DNA of 64,000 bases from an uncultured SAR86 cluster bacterium (GCA_902525735.1 CABZIF010000001.1:130813-194812); one strand, 5' to 3'. Shown: positions 9,403 through 18,836, counted from the stretch's first letter. The notes: generated from the sequence alone by a model not told the origin. Translations and numbers: made by a program.

Positions 9403-12319
9403 TAAAAGAAATTAGTTTATCTAGGACAAAATCTATTTTATCCACTTCTTTAGTTGAATAGTTAAGAAATATTTTTTCCAAGTTAGAATCTTTTGGTTTC
9501 AAGGGACTTTTAGAATTCAAGAAAAGAAAAATTCGATCTTGTTCTGACAAAATCTTATAAATTGACAGCTTGCTGCTCAAGATTCTTATTCTTGCAACTT
9601 TTATTAAATTTTCTGTTTCTTCTGGAAGTTTTCCAAATCTATCCTCTAGTTCTTTTTTTAACTCAAATAGATCTTTTTCTTCTTTGAACGAAGTCATTTT
9701 TTTGTAGAGAGATAATCTGACTTCAGGTTGGGGGATTGATTCTTCTGTAATATAACCATTAACTCCTAGCTTAATTTCAATTTCATCAAGACTAGTCTCA
9801 AGATTTCCTTTAAGAAGCTTTATTGATTTATCAATCAAAGAAGTAAAAAGAGTTAAGCCCACAAAATCAACTATTCCGCTTTGTTTTTCTCCTAACAGTT
9901 CTCCCGCTCCTCTAATTTCTAGATCTCTCATTGCTAAGTTAAAACCTGAATTTAGAGAATCTCCAAATTTAAGAGCATCAATTCGTGAAACAGCATTTTT
10001 TGAAAGATTTTTATCTTCTGTAGTTAAAAAATATGCATAAGCCTGCCTTTTTGATCTTCCAACTCTGCCTCTTATTTGATGGAGCTGAGATAATCCAAAG
10101 TTCTCAGCACTTTCAACTATTAAAGTATTTGCATTTGGAATGTCTAAGCCGCTTTCTATGATAGTTGTGCAAATCAATATATCTATTTCTTTATTGTGAA
10201 ATTTAATCATGATCTCTTTTAGATCTTTGGGTGACATTTGACCATGAGCTGTTGAGACGACCGCATCAGGAAGTAATTTTCTTATTTCCTCAGCTTTAAA
10301 GTCTAAGTTTGAAACGCTATTGAGTAAGTAAAAAGATTGTCCTGATCTATGAAATTCTCTTTCAAGAGCCTCTTTAATCAATGCATTTGAAAACCTAGAA
10401 ACTATTGTTTCTACTGTTTTCCTTCCAGGAGGAGGAGATGAGATGATGGAAATATCTCTGACCTTAGATAGAGCTAAATTTAGTGATCTAGGAATTGGAG
10501 TTGCGGAAAGATAGATCACATTTACCCCCTTTTTTAAATTCCTCAATTTTTCTTTTTGCCTAACTCCAAACCTATGTTCCTCATCAATAACTAACAACCC
10601 AAGATCTGCAAAAGTTATAGAATCACTTAATAAAGAATGAGTACCTATAATAATAGAGATATCACCATTTTTTAATTCATCAATAATTGCCTTCTTTTCT
10701 TTTTGACTTCTCTCTCTGGATAAGAAATCAATTTTGACATTGAAACTTTTGAATCTTTCTTTGAATACCTCATAGTGTTGTCTGGCTAAAAGAGTTGTTG
10801 GGGCAAGAATACAAACTTGTTTTAAATTTTCAGAACAAATGTAAGAAGCTCTTAAAGCAATTTCTGTTTTTCCAAATCCAACTTCTCCACAAATTAAACG
10901 ATCTTGAGGTTTTGATGTAGATAAATCGTTTATAACCTGAGAAATTGTAATTGCTTGATCTGGCGTCTCTGAGAATCCAAAACCATCTTTGAAGGCTTGG
11001 TACTTTTCTTGATCAAGGATAATTAATTGTTCTGATTTCTCAATTTTTCTTTTTGCTTCAGCTTCAAGCAATTCGGTAGCTATGTCGTAGGCTTTTTTCT
11101 CAGATTTTTCTTTTTTAAGTCTCCAATTATTTTTACCTAGAGAATCGAGTTTTATATCTTGGTTTCCAACATATGGAGTCAGCACATTTATTGAATCAAC
11201 CGGGATATATAAAATTTCTTCGCCTTCATATTCAATAACAAAACATTCAGTGTTATTGAGATTTTTTAGACCTTTATAAATTCCTATACCATAGTTAGAG
11301 TGAACTATTTTTTTATCTATTGTAAATTCATGAAAATCATCAATGGTGGTTTGATTTTGATTTAAGTTTTTCTCTGTTTCAGTTTCTTTAAGAAATTCAC
11401 TTTTTGTCTCTATTTCTTTTTTGACAGGTAAAATTTCGTGATTTTTTAAAATTGTCACTGGGTCGTTATATAAAAACTTAGGTTTGAGAGGAGGACGATC
11501 CTTATCAGAAATAAAATCTTCAAATCTTCTATTTATTAAATCCCAATATTTTTTTGCATTACTTTCTACTTTTCCGTATGAGAAAACAGAGAAAAGAGAA
11601 AAAAAATCTTCGAATGAGGGCTTTTTTTCATAAAACAATGGGAAGTAAGATTCAATTCCCTCAGGAAATTTTCCTTTAGATACTTGATCAAAAAAATTTC
11701 CATCTTCATCGAACTCTCTTCGCCAATTTTTTTTAAATAACGCTATTGCATCTTTATCCAATTCAAATCCTTTGCTGGGTCTACATTTGTATTTATTGAT
11801 CGTTTGAAATGAAATTTGAGAATCTTTATCAAAAATCCTAATGGATTCTATCTTTTCATCGTCAAGGTCGATTCTGAGAGGCAAGTTAGAGTTAGCAGGA
11901 AAAATATCTATTACAGAACCTCTGATAGCGTATTCAGACCGCTCGGAAACTATTTCAGATGCTACATAGCCAGATTTTGATAGAGAGCTTATAAGATAAT
12001 CCCTATCTAACTTGTCCCCTTCACTAAATTCGTATGAAAAGCTATTGAAGGAATTCTTATCAAAATAGGGCTGAATTAATGAATTTATGGTTGCAAGGAC
12101 AATAATTTCATCTTCACTTGTAATTTTTGCCATGGTTTCAAGACGCGAAGATAATTTTTCTGGATGAGGTGAAAAAAGATCATAAGGTAAAACTTCAAGG
12201 TCATTTAAAATAAAATAATCATTGATTTTCTTATCTTCTAAAAAGTTAGCAAAATCATTTAAAAAAAATTGATTCTCACAAATTACAAGAGATTTTTGAT
12301 GTCCTAAAATTCTATGCAT
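9383..12319 (-). CDS. mfd: Transcription-repair coupling factor Mfd, compact form
   Basis: Mfd removes RNA polymerase stalled at DNA damage and recruits UvrA. Seen in order: a UvrB-homology N-terminus (LEVLPYDLFSPHPEKLSSRL, 41-60; YAIRGSVIDIFP, 130-141), the polymerase-interacting domain (DKKIVHSNYGIGIYKGL, from about 335), and the RecG-like motor with Walker A GEVGFGKTEIA (about 478-488), DEEH box, and RGRVGRSKRQAYAYFL, then the C-terminal UvrA-interaction domain. At 978 residues it is about 170 shorter than the E. coli protein: the N-terminus is about 30 shorter and the segment between the UvrB-like module and the polymerase-interacting domain is cut by more than 100 residues. Confidence 0.95.
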   Translation of the reverse strand: MHRILGHQKSLVICENQFFLNDFANFLEDKKINDYFILNDLEVLPYDLFSPHPEKLSSRLETMAKITSEDEIIVLATINSLIQPYFDKNSFNSFSYEFSEGDKLDRDYLISSLSKSGYVASEIVSERSEYAIRGSVIDIFPANSNLPLRIDLDDEKIESIRIFDKDSQISFQTINKYKCRPSKGFELDKDAIALFKKNWRREFDEDGNFFDQVSKGKFPEGIESYFPLFYEKKPSFEDFFSLFSVFSYGKVESNAKKYWDLINRRFEDFISDKDRPPLKPKFLYNDPVTILKNHEILPVKKEIETKSEFLKETETEKNLNQNQTTIDDFHEFTIDKKIVHSNYGIGIYKGLKNLNNTECFVIEYEGEEILYIPVDSINVLTPYVGNQDIKLDSLGKNNWRLKKEKSEKKAYDIATELLEAEAKRKIEKSEQLIILDQEKYQAFKDGFGFSETPDQAITISQVINDLSTSKPQDRLICGEVGFGKTEIALRASYICSENLKQVCILAPTTLLARQHYEVFKERFKSFNVKIDFLSRERSQKEKKAIIDELKNGDISIIIGTHSLLSDSITFADLGLLVIDEEHRFGVRQKEKLRNLKKGVNVIYLSATPIPRSLNLALSKVRDISIISSPPPGRKTVETIVSRFSNALIKEALEREFHRSGQSFYLLNSVSNLDFKAEEIRKLLPDAVVSTAHGQMSPKDLKEIMIKFHNKEIDILICTTIIESGLDIPNANTLIVESAENFGLSQLHQIRGRVGRSKRQAYAYFLTTEDKNLSKNAVSRIDALKFGDSLNSGFNLAMRDLEIRGAGELLGEKQSGIVDFVGLTLFTSLIDKSIKLLKGNLETSLDEIEIKLGVNGYITEESIPQPEVRLSLYKKMTSFKEEKDLFELKKELEDRFGKLPEETENLIKVARIRILSSKLSIYKILSEQDRIFLFLNSKSPLKPKDSNLEKIFLNYSTKEVDKIDFVLDKLISFNEQNKS

Positions 12320-12336
12320 ATGAGTGTCTTTACACC

Positions 12337-12364
12337 TTTTGAAGTTTAATTCTGTGTGTATAAT
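12337..12364 (+). promoter_or_regulatory. Candidate promoter of the acyl-CoA dehydrogenase operon
   Basis: A perfect -10 hexamer TATAAT (12359-12364) lies 42 bases before the ATG; a poor -35 (TTTTGA, 12337-12342) is 16 bases upstream. The region separates divergent mfd. An AGAGG ribosome-binding site (12395-12399) precedes the start. Confidence 0.45.
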
Positions 12365-12406
12365 ACCTACCTCAGAGACAAATCAAATACTTTATAGAGG
12401 TTAATT

Positions 12407-13600
12407 ATGAACTTATCTTTTTCAGAAGAAGACTTAAAATTTCAATCAGAAGTTCGATCATTTATTAAAGAAAACTACCCGTCTGAAATCAAAGAAAAGA
12501 TGGATAATGGTGTTCCAGTATCTAAAGACGATATTGTTACTTGGCAAAAAATTCTCAGTAAAAAAGGCTGGTTTGCAATCAATTGGCCTGAAGAACATGG
12601 TGGCTCAGGCTGGTCTGTAACTCAAAAATTTATATTTCAAAATGAGTTGGCTGAAGCCAACACCCCAAATATCGTTCCTTTTGGAGTAAGTATGTGTGGA
12701 CCAGTAATTTACACATTTGGAACAGAAGAACAAAAAAAGAGATTTTTACCTGATATTAGAGATAACAATGTTTGGTGGTGTCAGGGTTATTCTGAACCGG
12801 GATCAGGATCCGATTTAGCCTCTTTAAAGACAAAAGCAGAAAAAAAAGGAGATAAATACATAGTTAACGGCACTAAGACTTGGACAACTATGGCACAACA
12901 TGCAGATTGGATTTTCTGTTTAGTGAGAACCGACTCTTCAGGCATTAAACAACAAGGAATAAGTTTCCTATTAATTGATATGAAATCTCCTGGTGTAGAA
13001 GTAAAACCAATAATCACAATTGATGGTTCACATGAAGTAAATATGGTATATCTTGATAACGTTGAAGTTCCTTCTGAAAACTTAATTGGTGAGGAAGGTG
13101 CTGGATGGAGTATAGCCAAGTTTTTACTTGCTCATGAGAGAACTGGTATCGGCGGTATTCCTCACCTTAAAAGAGAAATTAGAAGGTTGAGACAGATTAC
13201 AGAAGAGCTTCCTTTAAACGAAGGTTTTCTAAAAGATGATCAACTTTTCATGGATAAACTAAACAAAGTTGAGATTGATTTATTGTCAGCAGAGTTTACA
13301 GAACTAAGAACGTTAGCTTCTATATCTGCAGGAGGTCATCCTGGTCCTGAATCTTCTATTCTAAAAATCGGAGGAACAGATTTACAACAATCTTTATCTG
13401 ATCTTTATGTTGAAGCATTAGGTTATTATGCTCATCCTTTCATGAGCGAGGAAGATTTAAAATCTAACGAAAAAAGAATAGGCCCTGATTTTGCAGCTAA
13501 TGTTATGCCTCATTATTTAAATTATAGAAAAGTATCTATCTATGGAGGAAGTAATGAAGTTCAAAGGAATGTTATTGCAAAAGCTGTTTTAGGTCTTTAA
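12407..13600 (+). CDS. Acyl-CoA dehydrogenase, large/catalytic partner (pimeloyl-CoA dehydrogenase PimC-like)
   Basis: FAD enzyme that introduces a trans-2 double bond into an acyl-CoA and passes electrons to ETF. The 397-residue protein has the acyl-CoA dehydrogenase N-terminal helical domain, the FAD block WWCQGYSEPGSGSDLASLKT (about 123-142) and the C-terminal IYGGSNEVQRNVIAK block. At the position of the MCAD catalytic Glu (YEGT) it has Gly; an alternative catalytic Glu is E244 in LLAHERTGIGG, as in isovaleryl- and long-chain-type enzymes. It forms a pair with the next gene, 19 bases away. Such pairs (PimC/PimD, and heteromeric enzymes of steroid side-chain breakdown) act as heterotetramers. 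The substrate cannot be read from sequence. Confidence 0.9.
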   Translation: MNLSFSEEDLKFQSEVRSFIKENYPSEIKEKMDNGVPVSKDDIVTWQKILSKKGWFAINWPEEHGGSGWSVTQKFIFQNELAEANTPNIVPFGVSMCGPVIYTFGTEEQKKRFLPDIRDNNVWWCQGYSEPGSGSDLASLKTKAEKKGDKYIVNGTKTWTTMAQHADWIFCLVRTDSSGIKQQGISFLLIDMKSPGVEVKPIITIDGSHEVNMVYLDNVEVPSENLIGEEGAGWSIAKFLLAHERTGIGGIPHLKREIRRLRQITEELPLNEGFLKDDQLFMDKLNKVEIDLLSAEFTELRTLASISAGGHPGPESSILKIGGTDLQQSLSDLYVEALGYYAHPFMSEEDLKSNEKRIGPDFAANVMPHYLNYRKVSIYGGSNEVQRNVIAKAVLGL

Positions 13601-13619
13601 AACCATTTGGGGTTAAGTT

Positions 13620-14747
13620 ATGGATTTTTTAATCTCAGACGAGCAAAAACAGCTCCAAGACTTAATTCACCAATTTATTCAAAAAGACTATCCTTTTGAT
13701 GTCAGAGAAAAGCTAGTCAAGACGGAAGAAGGATTTAGTAAAGATTTCTGGAAAACATTTTCTCAATTTGGCCTTTTAGCAATGCCTTTCTCAGAAGAGG
13801 ATGGAGGATTTAATGGTGGCCCGGTAGATATAATGATCATACTTGAGGCATTTGGAACCGGTCTAATTGTCGAGCCTTATATTCCAAATATTGTGCTTTC
13901 CGGAAATCTTGTCAGCAAGCTAGGCTCTAAAGATCAAAAAGACGCCATTCTTCCAAATTTATTAAATGGTGACATGCAATTAGCTTTTGCTTTTTCTGAA
14001 CCCCAAAGTAGGTTTGATTTGAACGATGTTACTACTAGTGCTGAAAAAGATGGAGATGGATATAAATTAAATGGCTATAAGTGTGTGGTCATGAACGGGC
14101 CTGCTGCAGATAAGTTGATCGTCTCCGCCAGAACTGCGGGATCTCAACTAGATGAAAATGGTATAAGTTTGTTTATAGTTGACAGAGAGACTAAAGGAGT
14201 ATCTTTAAGAGACTACTCCAATGTTGACGGTTCAAAGGCATCTGAACTTACATTAGAGGATGTTGTCTTAACTAATGATGCTCTTCTTGGTAAGCAAGAT
14301 AAGGCATTTTCAACCATTGAAGAGGTAGTAAATCTTGCAACTTTAGCTATTTCTGCCGAAGCTATTGGTATTATGCAAAAAATGAATGAGTTAACTTTAG
14401 AATATACAAAAACTAGAGAACAATTTGGTCAAGCGCTTAGCCAGTTTCAAGCTCTTCAGCACAGAATGGTTGATACCTTCATGGTACATGAGCAAACTAA
14501 ATCTTTGCTTCTTATGGCAGCTGCTAAAATGAACGACAAATCAGAAGATGCGGTTAAATCTATTTCGGCCTTAAAATATCAAGTAGGTAATGCAGCTAAA
14601 TTAATCGGAGAAGAAGCCATTCAATTACATGGCGGAATGGGAGTTACAGAAGAAATGAGTATTGGTCATTACTTTAAGAGATTAACTACGATAAGAACTA
14701 TTTTTGGAAACGCAGACTACCACTTAAAAAAATACTCTTCATTATAA
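13620..14747 (+). CDS. Acyl-CoA dehydrogenase, small partner (PimD-like)
   Basis: A 375-residue acyl-CoA dehydrogenase fold protein: N-terminal domain from ISDEQKQLQDLIHQFI, FAD region AFAFSEPQSRFDL (about 121-133), and C-terminal TREQFGQALSQFQALQHRM and QLHGGMGVTEEMSIGHY blocks. I find no acidic residue at either of the two known catalytic-base positions (the FGNADYH stretch replaces YEGT, and the region matching HER of its partner reads NLATLA). It is therefore probably a non-catalytic or FAD/CoA-contributing partner of the upstream gene. It is followed by gap after four bases, so this pair is in the gap transcription unit. Confidence 0.88.
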   Translation: MDFLISDEQKQLQDLIHQFIQKDYPFDVREKLVKTEEGFSKDFWKTFSQFGLLAMPFSEEDGGFNGGPVDIMIILEAFGTGLIVEPYIPNIVLSGNLVSKLGSKDQKDAILPNLLNGDMQLAFAFSEPQSRFDLNDVTTSAEKDGDGYKLNGYKCVVMNGPAADKLIVSARTAGSQLDENGISLFIVDRETKGVSLRDYSNVDGSKASELTLEDVVLTNDALLGKQDKAFSTIEEVVNLATLAISAEAIGIMQKMNELTLEYTKTREQFGQALSQFQALQHRMVDTFMVHEQTKSLLLMAAAKMNDKSEDAVKSISALKYQVGNAAKLIGEEAIQLHGGMGVTEEMSIGHYFKRLTTIRTIFGNADYHLKKYSSL

Positions 14748-14751
14748 GAAA

Positions 14752-16236
14752 ATGGTCCCAACCGATTCGGAAAATAACCCTGATAAAAGATCTAGGGCGA
14801 AACCAGAAAACTACTTAGAAAATTGGATTGAAAGACAATCTTTAGTTGAATCTATGATTCCAGTCATTGGAAAATGGCACAGAAATAACGTAAGAATTCT
14901 TCTTTACGGCAATCCGATGATGAACCTTTCAGTGATTGAAATTATGCAACTTCACAGGAAGGTTCGTGAAGTTGAGGCAAATGAACTTAGTGAATACGAA
15001 ACCTCTTTAGTACTAGCTGCAATAGATAAACTTGACGTTGGCCCATGTCAGATAGACATTGGCATTCTAGCAGCTGGTTTTATGTTTGATGATAAAGGAC
15101 TAAATATTGATGAATTTGTTCATAGTCAAATAAAAGAAGTAATTGGAGCACATGCTCCAATTTTAGATAATCCACAAGATTTAGTTTTATTTGGATTTGG
15201 GCGCATAGGTAGATTGATCACAAGATTGTTACTAGAAGATAGCGGCGCAGGCGAAACCCTGAATCTCAAAGCAGTAGTAACCAGACAAAAATCTAATAAT
15301 GATTTATTAAAGAGAGCAGAATTAATTAGAAAGGATTCAGTACATGGCCGTTTTAAAGGAACTATAAGGGTAGATGAAGAACAAAATGCCTTAATAATGA
15401 ATGGTAATATAGTTAAATTCATAAATGCCAATGATCCAAGTAATGTTAATTATTCTAAATATGATATTAAAGACGCATTATTAATTGATAATACTGGAAT
15501 TGTCTCAGATGAAAAAGGTTTGTCTGCACACTTAAAAAATAAAGAAATCAAAAAAGTTTTATTAACTGCTCCTGTAAAAGGTGGTCTAAAAAATATTGTT
15601 TACGGCGTAAATCATGATGATATTAAAGATAAAGATGAAATTATAGGTGCAGCATCTTGTACCACTAACGCAATCGTTCCTGTCCTAAGCGCTATTGATA
15701 ATGAGTTCAAAATTGATAATGGACACGTAGAAACAGTTCATGCTTATACTAATGATCAAAATCTCATTGATAACTATCATAGTAAAAATAGGAGAGGGAG
15801 AGCAGCAGCTCTTAACATGGTTTTAACAGAAACCGGAGCTGCAAGTGCAGTTTCTCAAGTTTTACCGAATTTAGAAGGAAAGATATCTGCAAATGCAATC
15901 CGAGTGCCAACACCTAATGTTTCTTTAGCAATCTTAAAATTATATTTAGAAAAACCTTCCGAGCTAGAAAAATTCAATGAGTTTTTAAAACAAACAGCCT
16001 TTCACAGTTTATTAAAGGATCAAATAGATTTTTCAATTTCAACAGAAAATGTTTCTTCTGATTTCGTAGGAAGTAAATATGCGGCTGTAATAGATGGTCA
16101 ATCGACAATTATAAAAGACAGAAATGCGGTAGTTTATGTCTGGTACGATAATGAGTTCGGTTACTGTGCTCAATTGTTAAAAGTAATTAAAAAAATGTCA
16201 GGAATACAGTATAGAAAGTTACCTAATTTTTTGTAA
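14752..16236 (+). CDS. gap: Glyceraldehyde-3-phosphate dehydrogenase with N-terminal extension
   Basis: Interconverts glyceraldehyde-3-phosphate and 1,3-bisphosphoglycerate. The catalytic part begins with the Rossmann motif GFGRIGR (148-154) and has the active-site Cys in ASCTTNAIVPVL (C303), then VHAYTNDQNLID and the late WYDNEFGYCAQL. Ahead of it lies an unusual region of about 140 residues (ENWIERQSLVESMIPVIGKW onward) with no motif I recognise. This roughly 490-residue form is known from pseudomonads, where I recall it lying between mfd and nqrA, just as here apart from the acyl-CoA dehydrogenase pair. The 24-base gap to nqrA suggests co-transcription. Confidence 0.93.
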   Translation: MVPTDSENNPDKRSRAKPENYLENWIERQSLVESMIPVIGKWHRNNVRILLYGNPMMNLSVIEIMQLHRKVREVEANELSEYETSLVLAAIDKLDVGPCQIDIGILAAGFMFDDKGLNIDEFVHSQIKEVIGAHAPILDNPQDLVLFGFGRIGRLITRLLLEDSGAGETLNLKAVVTRQKSNNDLLKRAELIRKDSVHGRFKGTIRVDEEQNALIMNGNIVKFINANDPSNVNYSKYDIKDALLIDNTGIVSDEKGLSAHLKNKEIKKVLLTAPVKGGLKNIVYGVNHDDIKDKDEIIGAASCTTNAIVPVLSAIDNEFKIDNGHVETVHAYTNDQNLIDNYHSKNRRGRAAALNMVLTETGAASAVSQVLPNLEGKISANAIRVPTPNVSLAILKLYLEKPSELEKFNEFLKQTAFHSLLKDQIDFSISTENVSSDFVGSKYAAVIDGQSTIIKDRNAVVYVWYDNEFGYCAQLLKVIKKMSGIQYRKLPNFL

Positions 16237-16260
16237 ATATATTGAATATCCCCTCTACTA

Positions 16261-17616
16261 ATGAAGTTTAAAGTTTCAAAAGGTTTAAATATACCTATCA
16301 GTGGAAATATAAACCCTGATAAAAAGAATTCTGTTTCTGTAAGAAATGTTGCTATTTTAGGAGAGGATTACCATGGTTTGAAACCAACGATGTTGGTTAA
16401 AGAAGGTAATGTTGTTATCAAAGGACAGAATTTATTTGAAGATAAAAAAAATCCTGGAGTTAAGTTTACTTCTCCAGTTTCTGGAAAGATTGTTGAGATA
16501 AATAGGGGAGATCGAAGATCATTCCTTTCTATGGTTATTGAAAAAAATTTAAATAGTACTTCAGAAGTTTTATTTGAGTCTTTTCAGGATTCTTCTGAGT
16601 TATCAAAAGATTCAATAGTTAAAAACTTGATAGAGTCAGGAACTTGGACATCATTTAAAACAAGACCTTTTTCTAAAATTCCAAAAATAGATACTATTCC
16701 CGAAGAAATATTCATTTCTTTAATTAGCTCTGATCCTTTGAGCTTAAATCCTGACGATTACCTAAATCATAAGGCAGATGATTTTAACTTTGGATTAGAA
16801 GTGATTTCTTATATTCCAAAAAATTGTGTACATATTTCAACTTCTAGCACTAGTAACTTTTCGAAAATTACGTCTGATAAAATTCATTATCATGAGTTTG
16901 AAGGAATTCATCCTGTTGGATTGGTTGGCACTCAAATTCATAGAATTTCACCAGTAAGTTTGAATAGAACTGTATGGACAATAAATTATCAAGATGTAGC
17001 AATGATAGGTAGACTCTTTAAAACAGGATCGCTAGACACAACCAGAATGGTAGCTTTTTGCGGTCCACAAGTTGAAACCCCATGTCTTATAGAAACTGAA
17101 ATTGGTGCATCAATATCAGAGGTCTCTGCGGGTAAGACACTTCAAGGAAATAATAGATTTATATCAGGATCAGTTTTATGCGGGAGAGAGGCTAATAGTT
17201 ATACAAATTACTTGGGAAGGTATAACTCACAAATTTCAGTTTTAAGAGAGGTTGAAAAAGATGATAGAGAATTTTTAAATTTTTTAAGACCAGGATTAGA
17301 CAAACATTCTGTCCTTCCTGTTTTCTTAACCAAATTAAAAGAAAAATTTTTAAAACTCAATTATACAACTGCGATGAATGGTGCAGACAGGGCTATAGTT
17401 CCTATTGGTATTTTTGAGGATATATTTCCTTATAATATTATGGTTACTCAGCTTCTTAAAAGCATTGTCATTGGCGATACAGAATTAGCACAAAAACTTG
17501 GCATTTTAGAATTAGATGAAGAAGATTTAGCTCTTTGTACTTATGCTTGCCCTAGTAAATATGATTATGGATCGCTTTTAAGAGAAATGTTAACCAAAAT
17601 AGAAGAGGAAGGTTAA
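16261..17616 (+). CDS. nqrA: Na+-translocating NADH:quinone reductase subunit A
   Basis: NqrA is the cytoplasmic-face subunit of the Na+-pumping NADH:quinone oxidoreductase and contributes to quinone binding. The 451-residue protein matches the normal length (about 446). It begins KVSKGLNIPISG, has a barrel-sandwich region with GVKFTSPVSGKI, and the blocks HPVGLVGTQIHRISPV, NYQDVAMIGRLFKTG and CTYACPSKYDYG near the C-terminus, which are diagnostic. First gene of nqrABCDEF-apbE-nqrM; nqrB starts two bases after its stop. Confidence 0.96.
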   Translation: MKFKVSKGLNIPISGNINPDKKNSVSVRNVAILGEDYHGLKPTMLVKEGNVVIKGQNLFEDKKNPGVKFTSPVSGKIVEINRGDRRSFLSMVIEKNLNSTSEVLFESFQDSSELSKDSIVKNLIESGTWTSFKTRPFSKIPKIDTIPEEIFISLISSDPLSLNPDDYLNHKADDFNFGLEVISYIPKNCVHISTSSTSNFSKITSDKIHYHEFEGIHPVGLVGTQIHRISPVSLNRTVWTINYQDVAMIGRLFKTGSLDTTRMVAFCGPQVETPCLIETEIGASISEVSAGKTLQGNNRFISGSVLCGREANSYTNYLGRYNSQISVLREVEKDDREFLNFLRPGLDKHSVLPVFLTKLKEKFLKLNYTTAMNGADRAIVPIGIFEDIFPYNIMVTQLLKSIVIGDTELAQKLGILELDEEDLALCTYACPSKYDYGSLLREMLTKIEEEG

Positions 17617-17618
17617 TA

Positions 17619-18836
17619 ATGTCAGATCCTCTAAGAAATTTCTTTGACAAAGTTAAGCCATCTTTTCAAGGCTCAGGAAAACTAGCAAAATATTTTCCTC
17701 TTTTTGATGTATTTGAAAACCTTTTTTATTCTTCTGATAGAAAAACTTCAGGACTAACTCACATAAGAGACGGTAGCGACATTCAAAGGATCATGGTAGT
17801 GGTTTGGTTGGCGACTTTTCCTGCCGCTTTTTTTGGGATGTATAACGTTGGATTCCAAGCTTTATCTGCATTAGAGGAAATAAACCTTAATGGGGGAGTC
17901 TTTGAAACAGATTGGCATTGGCCAATAATTCAACTTGTTTCAGGTTTAAACCCAAATAATCTTCTAGATTGCATTAGTTATGGGGCGGTTTATTTCATAC
18001 CAATATACTTAGTCACTTTTATTGTTGGAATAGGATGGGAGATGATTTTTGCTGTCATCAGAAAGCATGAAATAAGCGAAGGTGCCTTCGTTACAACTAT
18101 TCTCTTTGCTCTATCTTGTCCACCGGATGCTCCTTTGTGGCAAGTAGCTTTAGGTATTAGTGTCGGTCTAGTAATAGGTAAAGAAATATTTGGTGGTACC
18201 GGAAAGAATTTTTTAAATCCAGCTTTAACGGGAAGAGCATTTTTATATTTTGCATATCCAGCATCATGGTCAGGTGATATGGCTTGGGTGGCAGTCGATG
18301 GCTATACAGCAGCGACAATGTTAGGAATGTCCGCTCAGGAATCTTATATGAATATGTCTTATACATGGAGTGATGCCTTTTTAGGTTTTATTCCCGGATC
18401 AATCGGCGAAACATCAGTTGTAGCAATATTAATAGGGCTGGCTATTTTACTATATACAAAGATAGCTTCATGGAGGATTGTCGCAGGTGTTGTCTTGGGA
18501 ACAATGTTTACAGCGACGCTATTTAACTTGGCTGGCAGCGATACTAATCCAATGTTCGCTATTCCTTTTTGGTGGCATATGGTCATGGGTGGTTATATGT
18601 TTGGCCTAGTCTTTATGGCAACAGAACCAGTTTCAGGTTCACACACTAATCAAGGAAGATGGGTCTACGGGTTCGTAATCGGTTTCATGGTAATCATGAT
18701 TAGAGTTCTTAATCCTGCTTACCCAGAGGGTATGATGCTAGCTATTTTATTTGGAAATTTACTTTCTCCTCTCATAGATCATTACTTTGTTTCAAGAAAT
18801 ATTAAACAAAGAGTGAGAGTGCTCAATGCAGAATAA
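17619..18836 (+). CDS. nqrB: Na+-translocating NADH:quinone reductase subunit B
   Basis: Integral membrane subunit carrying covalently bound FMN and riboflavin and forming much of the Na+ path. The 405-residue protein has multiple hydrophobic segments from about residue 55 onward. The FMN attachment motif recognised by ApbE reads DGYTAAT (about 229-235), where the usual form has Gly before the last Ala (SGAT-like); the acceptor Thr is kept. Other family blocks: TGKNFLNPALTGRAFLYFAYP and ATEPVSGSHTNQGRW. It overlaps nqrC by 11 bases. Confidence 0.96.
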   Translation: MSDPLRNFFDKVKPSFQGSGKLAKYFPLFDVFENLFYSSDRKTSGLTHIRDGSDIQRIMVVVWLATFPAAFFGMYNVGFQALSALEEINLNGGVFETDWHWPIIQLVSGLNPNNLLDCISYGAVYFIPIYLVTFIVGIGWEMIFAVIRKHEISEGAFVTTILFALSCPPDAPLWQVALGISVGLVIGKEIFGGTGKNFLNPALTGRAFLYFAYPASWSGDMAWVAVDGYTAATMLGMSAQESYMNMSYTWSDAFLGFIPGSIGETSVVAILIGLAILLYTKIASWRIVAGVVLGTMFTATLFNLAGSDTNPMFAIPFWWHMVMGGYMFGLVFMATEPVSGSHTNQGRWVYGFVIGFMVIMIRVLNPAYPEGMMLAILFGNLLSPLIDHYFVSRNIKQRVRVLNAE

